Below are positions 26,238-34,896 of a stretch of DNA of 64,000 bases, piece by piece. Position numbers and translations under genes: made by a program. The DNA is from Firm-13 sp037143795 (GTDB taxonomy: Bacteria > Bacillota > Clostridia > Saccharofermentanales > Saccharofermentanaceae): positions 1 to 64,000 of the forward strand of contig JBAWXZ010000001.1 in assembly GCA_037143795.1 (NCBI GenBank), in the 5' to 3' direction. Under the pieces are notes generated by a model. It ran no database searches and was not told the origin of the DNA. It worked only from the letters and a program-made list of their open reading frames with translations. Position 1 is the first letter of the stretch, and each line of letters starts with the position of its first letter.

Positions 26238-26266
26238 TTGACACGCCTTGTAAAGACTTGCAAAAT
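26238..26266 (+). promoter_or_regulatory. Sigma-A promoter of the kinase operon
   Basis: Perfect TTGACA at 26238-26243, a 17-base spacer, CAAAAT at 26261-26266. Confidence 0.6.
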
Positions 26267-26318
26267 ACGGTAATATTTAATTGGAATTATGAACAAAATG
26301 CAAACAAGAAGGATGAAG

Positions 26319-28202
26319 ATGACAAATACGTGGCTCGCTCCGCTGGAGCAGATTCAAGTCATAATATTCGACTATTCTGCTCTTTTTGAATTAGGGCATT
26401 CTTCAGAGTTCAAAAGTTTGACAGATATTATTTTAGTGCGAAGAATTCAGATTGCACTGAGCGGTTCTTTCAATTTTTATCATACATGTGTTTATCGTGC
26501 GCAAAACAAAAATGAAAAGATCCTTCTTCAGAAAATAGAAGATTTTTTGGATTTGTTGTCACAGGAGAATCTACTTATTGCCAATCCTTCCGTCCTTCCG
26601 ATATTTTCGCTTTTGCCTTTGTACGCCGACCGTAAAGATGTTTGCCTTTTTACTTCCGGTAATTCTTCTATACTCAACAGGATCAGAGAGGCAAACCTTA
26701 ACATAGATTTTTCCCTTGGATTATTCTGCAAAGAAAAATTTACATATTATCCTGATTTGTCTGCCTTTATGAATAGTAAAGAGGCTTATGAAGTGAATCC
26801 GGTTGCGGCCTCATCGGATTACCTCGACGTTGCGATATACGTTAATATAGGAGACAAAGTATTTATTGATAACGGAGACAGTGTCCTTCTTTCGGAGAAA
26901 ATCAGCACCGGATCTGAAGGCCTGGTATTTCGAACCCAGGATCCCGGGATGGTTGCAAAAATATATCATAGAGGCGTAATGACAGCACTTCGCTGGATGA
27001 AGCTCACACGTATGACAAAAATGGGACTTCTTGCCAAAGGCATTTGCTGGCCGACGTCGCTTCTTTATAATCAGAATCATGAACCGGTCGGTTACCTTAT
27101 GCCGGTTGCAGAAGGTTATACGCTGGGTTCTGTTTTTGACGGCCAGGATGCAATAACGGAAAAATTTCCTGAGTGGGACAGAAACAGTGTGGTGCAGGCA
27201 GCCTGCCAGATTTTTGAAAAAATCATATATCTTCATCTTCACGGAATTCTTATCGGTGATATCCAGCTTAAAAACATCATGATAAAGAGCGCGAGGGAAG
27301 TTTATTTAATAGATATGGACAGCATACAGCTGGAGGACCTCCCATGCCCGGTCGGTACAGAAGAGTTCACCCCCCCGGAGTTATGGGACCGTTCTTTTTC
27401 AACTTTTCTCAGAACATCCCTGCATGAAGATTATTCCTGCGGTATTCTCGCTTTTTCACTGCTTTTTTGCGGGCAGCACCCCTATAATCAGAGGCTTGGC
27501 AAGGAAACACTTCGTGAGGAGATTGCCGCCCTTGCTTTTCCATACAAGTGCGGGGAATCGGATAATTCCGGTATACCTCTGGGCGGTTATGATAAAATAT
27601 GGCAGGTAATTCCGCCGAATCTTCAGGAAATGTTCTGCGGTGCATTCTCTGAAGGGAAGCGTTATCAGACAGTCGAGTGGTATGCTGCCCTGGATTCGTA
27701 CAAAGATCAGCTCAGCTCAGGTTTTTTCCCGGATCCCCAGGCGTATGCTCTTTTTCCTTATACAAGACGTGTAGAAGTCAGACCAACTGAGACGAATAAT
27801 GGTATTAAGCGTTCAATCCGGGATTCAATCATTCATATTCCGGACAGTGGTGACAAAACCGCGAATACCTCAGACCGGGTGATGTATAATGGCAGGTCCA
27901 TCGGTTCTTCTTTTGTTAATCAGGATAAACTTACCGAATTGGAATTGAATACTTATCGAAAGACTCTATCCGGTAATAAGCCTGTTGCCTCTTCTGACAA
28001 GATAGTTCAAAATGATACCAAATCCACATCGCTTCCTGCACAGCAGCTGCGTCCAATTAATCAGGAACCTGCAAAGAAAAAGAGCAATCAAAAACATGTA
28101 TCACAGAAACCTGCCAAAATAACAACATTTCTGATTCTATTATTGATCGCACTTGCTATACTTGGGGTCCTTATTTTCTTTACATATTATTCGAAAATTT
28201 AA
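26319..28202 (+). CDS. Membrane-bound Ser/Thr protein kinase with N-terminal accessory domain
   Basis: A 627-residue kinase of the TerY-P/YegI type. Residues about 1-165 form a separate domain that may be PIN-like (IIFDYSAL in the first strand). The kinase core runs from about 190 to 480: glycine loop ISTGSEGLVF, lysine 214 in VAKIY, catalytic loop IGDIQLKNIMI (Asp314), and LIDMDS in place of DFG. A Ser/Thr-rich linker and a membrane helix (about 600-622) close the protein, so the kinase faces the cytoplasm. ATG at 26319 chosen because AAGAAGG lies 6 bases upstream; the ATG at 26289 lacks a site. The VWA and phosphatase genes follow in the same operon. Confidence 0.82.
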   Translation: MTNTWLAPLEQIQVIIFDYSALFELGHSSEFKSLTDIILVRRIQIALSGSFNFYHTCVYRAQNKNEKILLQKIEDFLDLLSQENLLIANPSVLPIFSLLPLYADRKDVCLFTSGNSSILNRIREANLNIDFSLGLFCKEKFTYYPDLSAFMNSKEAYEVNPVAASSDYLDVAIYVNIGDKVFIDNGDSVLLSEKISTGSEGLVFRTQDPGMVAKIYHRGVMTALRWMKLTRMTKMGLLAKGICWPTSLLYNQNHEPVGYLMPVAEGYTLGSVFDGQDAITEKFPEWDRNSVVQAACQIFEKIIYLHLHGILIGDIQLKNIMIKSAREVYLIDMDSIQLEDLPCPVGTEEFTPPELWDRSFSTFLRTSLHEDYSCGILAFSLLFCGQHPYNQRLGKETLREEIAALAFPYKCGESDNSGIPLGGYDKIWQVIPPNLQEMFCGAFSEGKRYQTVEWYAALDSYKDQLSSGFFPDPQAYALFPYTRRVEVRPTETNNGIKRSIRDSIIHIPDSGDKTANTSDRVMYNGRSIGSSFVNQDKLTELELNTYRKTLSGNKPVASSDKIVQNDTKSTSLPAQQLRPINQEPAKKKSNQKHVSQKPAKITTFLILLLIALAILGVLIFFTYYSKI

Positions 28203-28239
28203 AAAACAACCGGAACCTGCATGTTATAGGGAGGATTAT

Positions 28240-28980
28240 ATGAAGAAGACTTCTCAGAACTTCAATGAAGCCGATTTCAGTAAAAGTACAAAAAGACGTC
28301 TGCCAATCTGTTTTTGCCTTGATGTCAGCGGCTCAATGTCCGGAAATCCGATAAAGGAACTGAATGAAGGATTGCAGAGTTTTTTTTCTTCCATGAGGGA
28401 GAATGAAGAAACTCGCTCCGCTGCTGATATTTGCATTGTTACTTTTGGCGGAACGGTTGAAATTGTGCTGCCGTTTGGTAAGCTATCCTCGAAAAAAACA
28501 CTTCCCTATATTAATGCAACAACAAGCCTGACACCAATCGGTGAAGGAATACTAACATCACTTGAACTTCTTTCGGAACGGAAAGATGGATATAAGAATC
28601 TTGGAATCAAGTATTATCAGCCATGGCTGGTTGTGATAACGGACGGTGCACCTCAGGGTGAGGAAGCAATGGAGAATATGGAACGTGCTATTGAGGCTGT
28701 CTGCAGCCTGGAGTCGCATGGAAGGCTTGTCGTTTTTAATATTGGAGTTGGACACACGGTTGACTTTAATTTACTTAAACGCCTGTCAATCAAACGTGCT
28801 GAACCGATCAGCATTCAATCAGCTCAGTTTTCCAAGCTTTTCGAATTTTTGGGATCAAGCAGTTCTTCTATTATTTCAGGAGGAATGAGAGAAGACGCTT
28901 TATATGATTTTTCAGGGAGACAGCAGGGAAAGTCAGTGGCACTAGATGATTTCTTTAAATATCTTGAGGATAATTCATGA
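28240..28980 (+). CDS. von Willebrand factor A domain protein (TerY-like)
   Basis: A 246-residue soluble protein that is one VWA domain with a complete metal site: DVSGSMSG (DxSxS), Thr in TSLTPIGEG, and Asp in VITDGAPQ. TerY/YegL relatives are encoded with a kinase and a PP2C phosphatase, and are thought to act as scaffolds or substrates in phosphorylation-controlled complexes. GGGAGG precedes the ATG. The stop overlaps the phosphatase start (ATGA), implying translational coupling. Confidence 0.88.
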   Translation: MKKTSQNFNEADFSKSTKRRLPICFCLDVSGSMSGNPIKELNEGLQSFFSSMRENEETRSAADICIVTFGGTVEIVLPFGKLSSKKTLPYINATTSLTPIGEGILTSLELLSERKDGYKNLGIKYYQPWLVVITDGAPQGEEAMENMERAIEAVCSLESHGRLVVFNIGVGHTVDFNLLKRLSIKRAEPISIQSAQFSKLFEFLGSSSSSIISGGMREDALYDFSGRQQGKSVALDDFFKYLEDNS

Positions 28981-30095
28981 CTGCCGAACATAATATTCAG
29001 CTAACAAGTCTTTCCGTGTCGGGAAGGAAACACAGGGATAAAGGTAATCCCTGTGAAGATGCCTCACTTTCTGTTAATCAGGAGGGGGTATATGTTGTTT
29101 GTCTTTCAGATGGTGCCGGTGGGAGTCAGTATATTCATGCTGACATCGGGTCAAAGTGTGTTGTCCAGACAATCTGTGATTTGATGGTGCATCATTTTGA
29201 TGCGTTTTTCTTTGAACTTCATGAATCAGTAATACGAAGTGTTTTGGTCGCGGCGGTTCAATCAGAGCTTGCAATCAAATCACAGGAACTGATGCTTGGC
29301 GGTATGGATACCTTATCAGCGACAATGCTGTTTTGTGCTGTTAAGGATACGCGCATGATATGCGGGCACATCGGTGACGGTATTATTGCCAGGGTAACCG
29401 GGTCGGGCATGCAGCCGGTTTTTCTTCCTCAAAACGGAGAAGATGCTTCGAGCACCATTTTTATGACATTGCCGGATGCACAGGACTACCTTCGCGTAGT
29501 GCGTACAACGATCGACGACACGCATGCCGTCGTTCTTATGACAGACGGTATATCGGATATGGTCTTTGACTCGACCAAGCTGCTTCTGATGCCTGTTGTT
29601 GCTCGATTAGCTGAACTTGCATCGCTTTCAAAAGAAGAAAGTGAAATGCAGATGAATCAGACGATCAAAAGCTTCATCGTTGATTCAAGTCCGCTGTCCG
29701 ATGATGCAAGCATAGGCATACTGTATATGCCCGGCACCATGGCGCCGGATCTGGACAGTCTTCCTTTCGACAAAGAAAACTGCATCAGGAATAATGGTGA
29801 TGTAATGCGTGACGTGCAGAAAGAAATCCTTCCGCGCGTTCGAGCTGCCCAGGAAATTGTATCACAGAATCATATCAATACTGAAGCGATTAAAGCAACC
29901 GGCATGGAGGGTAAAGTATCAGAAGAGAGGACTCGGGAAAAAGCAGAAGAAGGAGAAAAGGAAGACGGGACAACGGCTGTTGAAGTGCCTGTCTCTCAAC
30001 ATTCCTTTCTGGGATGGCGGAGAATACTGTTTGCCTGCGGACTGTTTCTACTTGCGATATTCATTGGCCTGACACTGTACTATTACGTATTCTGA
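28977..30095 (+). CDS. PP2C-type Ser/Thr protein phosphatase with C-terminal membrane helix
   Basis: A 372-residue metal-dependent phosphatase, the likely counterpart of the kinase two genes upstream. Metal-site motifs are CLSDGAGGS, GHIGDGIIAR, LMTDGISD and LSDDASIG, in the usual order within about 1-255. A charged linker (about 285-345, rich in Glu and Lys) leads to a single helix (about 350-370), so it is membrane-tethered like the kinase. It shares ATGA with the VWA gene. Confidence 0.88.
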   Translation: MTAEHNIQLTSLSVSGRKHRDKGNPCEDASLSVNQEGVYVVCLSDGAGGSQYIHADIGSKCVVQTICDLMVHHFDAFFFELHESVIRSVLVAAVQSELAIKSQELMLGGMDTLSATMLFCAVKDTRMICGHIGDGIIARVTGSGMQPVFLPQNGEDASSTIFMTLPDAQDYLRVVRTTIDDTHAVVLMTDGISDMVFDSTKLLLMPVVARLAELASLSKEESEMQMNQTIKSFIVDSSPLSDDASIGILYMPGTMAPDLDSLPFDKENCIRNNGDVMRDVQKEILPRVRAAQEIVSQNHINTEAIKATGMEGKVSEERTREKAEEGEKEDGTTAVEVPVSQHSFLGWRRILFACGLFLLAIFIGLTLYYYVF

Positions 30096-30112
30096 AAGGG
30101 GGGATTTGACTT

Positions 30113-30496
30113 ATGGAGAAAAAAAATAGAAGATATGAAATTCAATCAAATGTTCGTATTCCCAATATGGAAGACATTCAGCGGGCTGCTTCAGATTTTT
30201 CTGAAGTTCAGGAAGAGGTCAAGCATGATTTTGTTACCCGAAATGCAAAGAATATTATATCTAAAGACGATAAAGCGAAATATGTTCCCAAGCTAAATGA
30301 AATCAAAGAAGAAATGGTCCATCTTGCAATGGCAGTGGCCAGCGAGGAAATGGACAAAGGTGAAACCGATAATGCTGCCGCACCCTCCGATGATATAAAA
30401 ACTGTTGAGGATGAATCTGTCTCTTCAACAACTGTTGAACAGGATGTTAATAAAACTATTTCAAAAAACACTTCTTCCATTCCAAAGGGTAAATAG
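30113..30496 (+). CDS. Small acidic protein at the end of the kinase operon
   Basis: A 127-residue, charged, Ser/Thr-rich protein without membrane segment, probably largely helical then disordered. I do not recognise a family. GAAAGGGGGGATTTGACTT precedes the ATG, 17 bases after the phosphatase gene, so it belongs to the operon. Its C-terminal part has Thr97 in KTVEDES, giving the Thr-x-x-Asp spacing that FHA domains like when phosphorylated. It could be a kinase substrate or adaptor; this is inference only. Confidence 0.7.
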   Translation: MEKKNRRYEIQSNVRIPNMEDIQRAASDFSEVQEEVKHDFVTRNAKNIISKDDKAKYVPKLNEIKEEMVHLAMAVASEEMDKGETDNAAAPSDDIKTVEDESVSSTTVEQDVNKTISKNTSSIPKGK

Positions 30497-30534
30497 CATT
30501 CTGACTTGATAAAATGCAGCATGAAATTGTGAAT

Positions 30535-31953
30535 TCAAAGGGTTCCGGTAATTTGTGAATCCTTTGAATTTACTGCTGCCCTGAGCATTTTTCCGGCAAG
30601 CGGAGCCGCTGTGGTGCCTCCTGCGCCGCCTTCTTCCACAATAACAGCTACAGCATAAGGCATATCGTCATCAACTATATATGCCACACAGAGGGCATTA
30701 TTATCCTGGCCCTCCACTTGAACGGTTCCGGTTTTGGATGCAACTGTATAGTCGCTGATCGCCGCGGCGGTTCCTGTTCCGTTTTCTGTAACGCCGATCA
30801 TAAGCTTTTCGATTACTGCCGCAGTCGCTTCGTTCATAATGACTTTTTCCGGATCCACTTTTAAATTGCCGTATTTGTCCCCTGCCGGTGTCGTTATGTG
30901 GTCAACAATATGTGCTTTCTCCATAACTCCGCCATTTCCGATTGCTCCGACAATCATTGCCATTTGCAATGGTGTGGTATAGAGGGTGCTGTCAGATACC
31001 GGCTGCCCGATTGCAATCCATGAAAGGGTCGAAATATTATCGGGAATTTCAATTTTCCCGGGAAGGACATCAAGGCGGTCAAGTGAAAACGAATAACCAT
31101 AACCCATGGTACGCGCCGTATTCATTAGCGCATCTTTTCCGATTGTTACACCTATCTGTCCAAAAAAGACATTGCAGGATCTGGAAAATGCTGAAGTCAA
31201 ATCAACCTCACCATGACCGTCACTGGTTTCACTTGCACCATATGGATCTACCGTTGATTTAGCTTCACAGATAACGGATATGGTGGGATCATATTGAGGT
31301 GAAGTGAGATATGCTGCCGTCGTGATTATTTTAAAGGTGGACCCGGGAGCGTACTGACCCTGCAGCGCCCGGTTGAAGAGTGCTGTTTCCGGCATTTCCG
31401 ACCATTCTATGACAGATTCAGGCGTAGTGCTCGGAGAGCTTACGGCTGCCAGGACCGCACCGGTTTTATAGTTCAGTACGACTATGGACCCTTTTCGGCC
31501 GTCGAGAAGTTCATATGCTTTTTTAGATATTTCTCCGTCAACCGTAAGTGTAATGTCATCACCGGACAGGCCTTTACCCAGAACATCCAGATAGAACTGA
31601 CGAAGAAGATTTCTGTCATTACCCAGAAGAACTCCCTGATATGTAGATTCAATAGTATTTGCTATATTGTGCGTGTAGTCCCCTACAATATGAAGCACGG
31701 ATTTGGCAATGACGGAATCTTCACTGTACCGGCGCTGCCCGTCCGTACTTTGCGCCAGAATGAGCCCATTAATATCAAAGATACTTCCGGCCTGGGCATA
31801 TCTTGATTTCAGGGATTGCTTGTTTTCTCCTGCAGCGACATACAGTTCGGTTTTACTTCGGTTCTGCTGAAAAGACAATCCGATAAGAAGCGATGCCGAT
31901 ATCAGAATGAACAACACAAGAACAATTTTCAGATTTCTCATTAATAATTTCAT
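30535..31953 (-). CDS. Class B penicillin-binding protein (PbpA-like transpeptidase)
   Basis: A 472-residue peptidoglycan transpeptidase with one N-terminal helix (about 8-27). Active-site motifs are SxxK in PGSTFKII, SxN in SRSCNVF and KTG in SKTGTVQ. It is short for a class B enzyme and close in size to mycobacterial PbpA, which lacks large pedestal domains. Its start lies 2 bases after the stop of the FtsW/RodA gene; such pairs form a glycosyltransferase-transpeptidase complex. A 10-base inverted repeat (30532-30541 / 30561-30570) spans its 3' end. Confidence 0.9.
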   Translation of the reverse strand: MKLLMRNLKIVLVLFILISASLLIGLSFQQNRSKTELYVAAGENKQSLKSRYAQAGSIFDINGLILAQSTDGQRRYSEDSVIAKSVLHIVGDYTHNIANTIESTYQGVLLGNDRNLLRQFYLDVLGKGLSGDDITLTVDGEISKKAYELLDGRKGSIVVLNYKTGAVLAAVSSPSTTPESVIEWSEMPETALFNRALQGQYAPGSTFKIITTAAYLTSPQYDPTISVICEAKSTVDPYGASETSDGHGEVDLTSAFSRSCNVFFGQIGVTIGKDALMNTARTMGYGYSFSLDRLDVLPGKIEIPDNISTLSWIAIGQPVSDSTLYTTPLQMAMIVGAIGNGGVMEKAHIVDHITTPAGDKYGNLKVDPEKVIMNEATAAVIEKLMIGVTENGTGTAAAISDYTVASKTGTVQVEGQDNNALCVAYIVDDDMPYAVAVIVEEGGAGGTTAAPLAGKMLRAAVNSKDSQITGTL

Positions 31954-31955
31954 AA

Positions 31956-33725
31956 TTAAAGAGCCCCCTTCTCGCGGCGGGCCGAAAGGCCAAGAAGAAT
32001 AGCAAACAGAAATACAATAGTCAGAACCGAACTGCCTCCTCTTGCTATCAGAGGAAGGGTGGCGCCTGTTAACGGCACGAGGCCCGTTACACCGGAAATT
32101 ACTATGGCAGCCTCGACGAACGACAGCGTTCCGATTCCTAGTGCAAGGCTTGAGGAAAAGCCATCATGCGAAGCAATTGTAATCTTGGCAGCGCGCAGCC
32201 AGACAATGATAAAAAGCAGGACAATGCACAGACCTGTCAGCAGGCCAAGTTCCTCACAGATGATGGAAAAGATCATGTCGGAATTTGCCAGCGGGATGCC
32301 TCCCGGACTTCCGTTGCCGAGACCGCGGCCAAACAATCCGCCCCTGGCGATTGCCTGAAGACCGTACACAATTTGCCTGTTATTATCATTAACTTCAACC
32401 CAAAGTGTTGTCCATCCAAGAATACGGCGCTGAACATGAGGAAAAAGAGCGAAGGCCAATGAGCCCATCGCAGTGCCTCCTAAAAGGATAAACAGGGTTG
32501 TCAGATATTCGGATGTCATGACAACATATACAAGAAGTGTTGTCGGCAGAAGAATCATTGCAGAACCCAAATCGGGAAGCATCATAATCAGGAGGAAAAC
32601 CATCGCCGCCCAGCCGGCAAAGATGAATTGATTCTTTCGGGAAGTCCGTGTTTTAAAAAAACTTGCCAACACGATGAGATATGTAATTTTGGCAAATTCC
32701 GTCAGCTGCATGGACATTCCCCCGACAGAGATCCAAAGCGTCGCCCCATGGGAATCGAGACCATTTCCGAAAACCAGTGTGGCAATGAGAAGAAGCGGAG
32801 TAGCGACAGCACAGACAATCCCGATACGCTCCAACAGATGCGTTCTGGCAACTAAAACAGTTATAACGGGAAGAAGTATATAGGCGATAAGCAGGGAAAT
32901 TCCCTGCGCGTTAAGGTTACCGATCAGTTCATCAGGGGATTTCTCCGATGCAGCATTTGCTATAAGTTCGAGACGGACCTGGAAAAGCATACCAAGCACC
33001 GCAAGCTGGGAGAGAATTAACAGCAATACCCTGTCCAGGTTTTTAAGGATGAGCGGAAGCACAAAATAGTATAGATTTGAGATGACAAAGAAGCCAAGAA
33101 AGGCAAGCGATACAACTTTCAGTGATTTTGTCTGATCGGAAGGGATGAATCGCAGCAGGAGGGATGCGCTGATGATTGTATAAAGATTTACGGACAGGTA
33201 GGCACCCAGAAGGCGGCGCGAGGCTTTGTCCTTTGGGTATTGCGGAATGTTTGCATGATCTTCGTACGCAAGCTTTGCTTCGTTGGCTGCTTCACGTTCG
33301 TTGACAAAAACAAGGCTGGTTTCGCCGATTCCGATAATATCTTTGTTCTCCAAAGGGATCGGATGCTGGATCTCCACACCATTTACGTAGACCGGATTTT
33401 TGGCCGAAGAAGTCCTTACGAACCAGTCCCCATCAAAAAAATAGATGATGGCATGTCTTTTGGCTGTGAGTTTGCTTTTCATACGTATGTCACAGGAGGA
33501 TGAGGTACCGATACACGTTGTATGATGCAAAGGAAGGCTCATCCCTTCATTCATAGATGCTGTCGGGTCAGCTGCCATGAGAAAATATCCCCTTGACGGC
33601 AGAACGCTGTTCTTCATGTTCCAACGGAGTTCAGCTATGGAATGCGACAAAAGAAGCCATACGAAAAGAACAATCAAAATAACAAGCAGATACCTGACCA
33701 GATAAGATAATTCAAATACATCCAT
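31956..33725 (-). CDS. FtsW/RodA-family glycosyltransferase with N-terminal FHA domain
   Basis: A 589-residue SEDS-family peptidoglycan polymerase. A first membrane helix (about 8-27) is followed by an FHA domain (about 45-143), then about ten or more helices ending with the SEDS signature region (GRGLGNGSPGGIPLANSDMIF, and ATLPLIARGGSS near the end). The FHA shows CIGTSSSCDI, LTAKRH and YVNG; the usual Arg after Gly and Ser before xxH are Thr here, so phosphothreonine binding is not certain. It is encoded between a MraY-like gene and the PBP, all in one operon. Confidence 0.88.
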   Translation of the reverse strand: MDVFELSYLVRYLLVILIVLFVWLLLSHSIAELRWNMKNSVLPSRGYFLMAADPTASMNEGMSLPLHHTTCIGTSSSCDIRMKSKLTAKRHAIIYFFDGDWFVRTSSAKNPVYVNGVEIQHPIPLENKDIIGIGETSLVFVNEREAANEAKLAYEDHANIPQYPKDKASRRLLGAYLSVNLYTIISASLLLRFIPSDQTKSLKVVSLAFLGFFVISNLYYFVLPLILKNLDRVLLLILSQLAVLGMLFQVRLELIANAASEKSPDELIGNLNAQGISLLIAYILLPVITVLVARTHLLERIGIVCAVATPLLLIATLVFGNGLDSHGATLWISVGGMSMQLTEFAKITYLIVLASFFKTRTSRKNQFIFAGWAAMVFLLIMMLPDLGSAMILLPTTLLVYVVMTSEYLTTLFILLGGTAMGSLAFALFPHVQRRILGWTTLWVEVNDNNRQIVYGLQAIARGGLFGRGLGNGSPGGIPLANSDMIFSIICEELGLLTGLCIVLLFIIVWLRAAKITIASHDGFSSSLALGIGTLSFVEAAIVISGVTGLVPLTGATLPLIARGGSSVLTIVFLFAILLGLSARREKGAL

Positions 33726-33729
33726 GATT

Positions 33730-34707
33730 TCACCGCTTCAAAAAACAATATACAGTGAACAGATACAGACTGCAGATTACAATGTGCAGTATGGAAATAC
33801 GTGTAGTAACCTGCGGGTTGGTCCATCCGATCTTTTTGCGAAGATGGTCATGAAACGGAGTAGTCGTATTCTTAAGAATACTGATATGTAAGAATCGCTT
33901 CAAAGATATTTTGATAATTCCTGCACCGCCGTCCAATATGAAAATGAGACATAAAAACACATATGCAAACGGTTGGCGTGTATGCATGATACTGATAGCC
34001 AGAAACACACCTAAGGCCCTTGAACCGGCATCGCCCATCAGAAGCTGGCTTGGATTTGTATTGAACCAGAGATAAGCCAGCAGTACGGCCGTCATAATAA
34101 GAATGGCACCTGCCCAGGAATCAGTTGTTCCCAGCATCCTTGACAATACCAATATGGACAGCAGGGAAATAATTGTAAGGGATGAAGAAAGACCGTCAAC
34201 ACCATCCGTGCAATTTGTAACATTAATGGCAACCCATACAAGAACGGTACCAAGAAGCAGATAAACGAAGAATGGAAGAGTAAGGGTTTGTCCGAAAAGA
34301 GAAAAGATAATTTCGCGGCTTGAAAAAATGGAATATGTCAGAGCAGTAAGAAAGGATATCAGAAGATCCAGCAATCCTTTTTTGTATTCACTCCAGGGGG
34401 CTTTTGAACCGTCATCGAGATAACCGGCAATCATTGCAACTTCTATCAATAAGTAATAAAGAATATATTCAGGCTTAACAGGCACAAATATTAAGGAAAC
34501 AGCAGCGAAAACAGTAATGAAAAGAAAGCCGGCTCCCGTTGGCTTGCCTTTGCTGTGTCCGCCTTCTACCGCATACGCTCTGCCATGGTCAATGGGAAGA
34601 AGAAAAGCAAGGTTCTTCAGCACAATAAATGTTAGAAAGAGCGCAAAAAATGCTCCGCCGCAGGCGATAATCGCAGAAAATCGGTCATGTGTTAATAGAG
34701 TCAACAA
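33730..34707 (-). CDS. MraY-like phospho-MurNAc-pentapeptide or related lipid-carrier transferase
   Basis: A 325-residue integral membrane enzyme with about ten helices, transferring a phospho-sugar to undecaprenyl phosphate (lipid I synthesis in MraY). Signatures: cytoplasmic YLDDGSKAPW, NCTDGVDGLSS, LLMGDAGSRALG and TPFHDHLRKKIGW. The last stands for the usual PxHHHxE, with His-Asp-His. TTG start 8 bases after GGAGG. It heads the operon with FHA-FtsW and PBP. A different sugar-phosphate transferase of the same family is possible. Confidence 0.8.
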   Translation of the reverse strand: MLTLLTHDRFSAIIACGGAFFALFLTFIVLKNLAFLLPIDHGRAYAVEGGHSKGKPTGAGFLFITVFAAVSLIFVPVKPEYILYYLLIEVAMIAGYLDDGSKAPWSEYKKGLLDLLISFLTALTYSIFSSREIIFSLFGQTLTLPFFVYLLLGTVLVWVAINVTNCTDGVDGLSSSLTIISLLSILVLSRMLGTTDSWAGAILIMTAVLLAYLWFNTNPSQLLMGDAGSRALGVFLAISIMHTRQPFAYVFLCLIFILDGGAGIIKISLKRFLHISILKNTTTPFHDHLRKKIGWTNPQVTTRISILHIVICSLYLFTVYCFLKR

Positions 34708-34781
34708 AGTTGGGGCCTCCTGTCATATGCTGTGCTTTTTTCATTAGCTTGCGAAAAAACTCACTGATATCATATCATAAA

Positions 34782-34810
34782 TTGACGCGAACGCCAGTAA
34801 ATGATACAGT
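34782..34810 (+). promoter_or_regulatory. Sigma-A promoter of argS
   Basis: TTGACG at 34782-34787, a 17-base spacer, TACAGT at 34805-34810. About 80 bases of leader follow, without a visible T-box. Confidence 0.6.
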
Positions 34811-34896
34811 GACAAGGCACATATGACAGCTTCAATTTCTATAAAGGACTTGTAATTAGTTATAACTGTGTAAGATTTTCCGCGGAGGCATAATTC

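Noticed and set aside
34811..34896. T-box leader for argS
   Set aside because: Too short, with no AGGGTGGNACCGCG-type core and no terminator before the gene.
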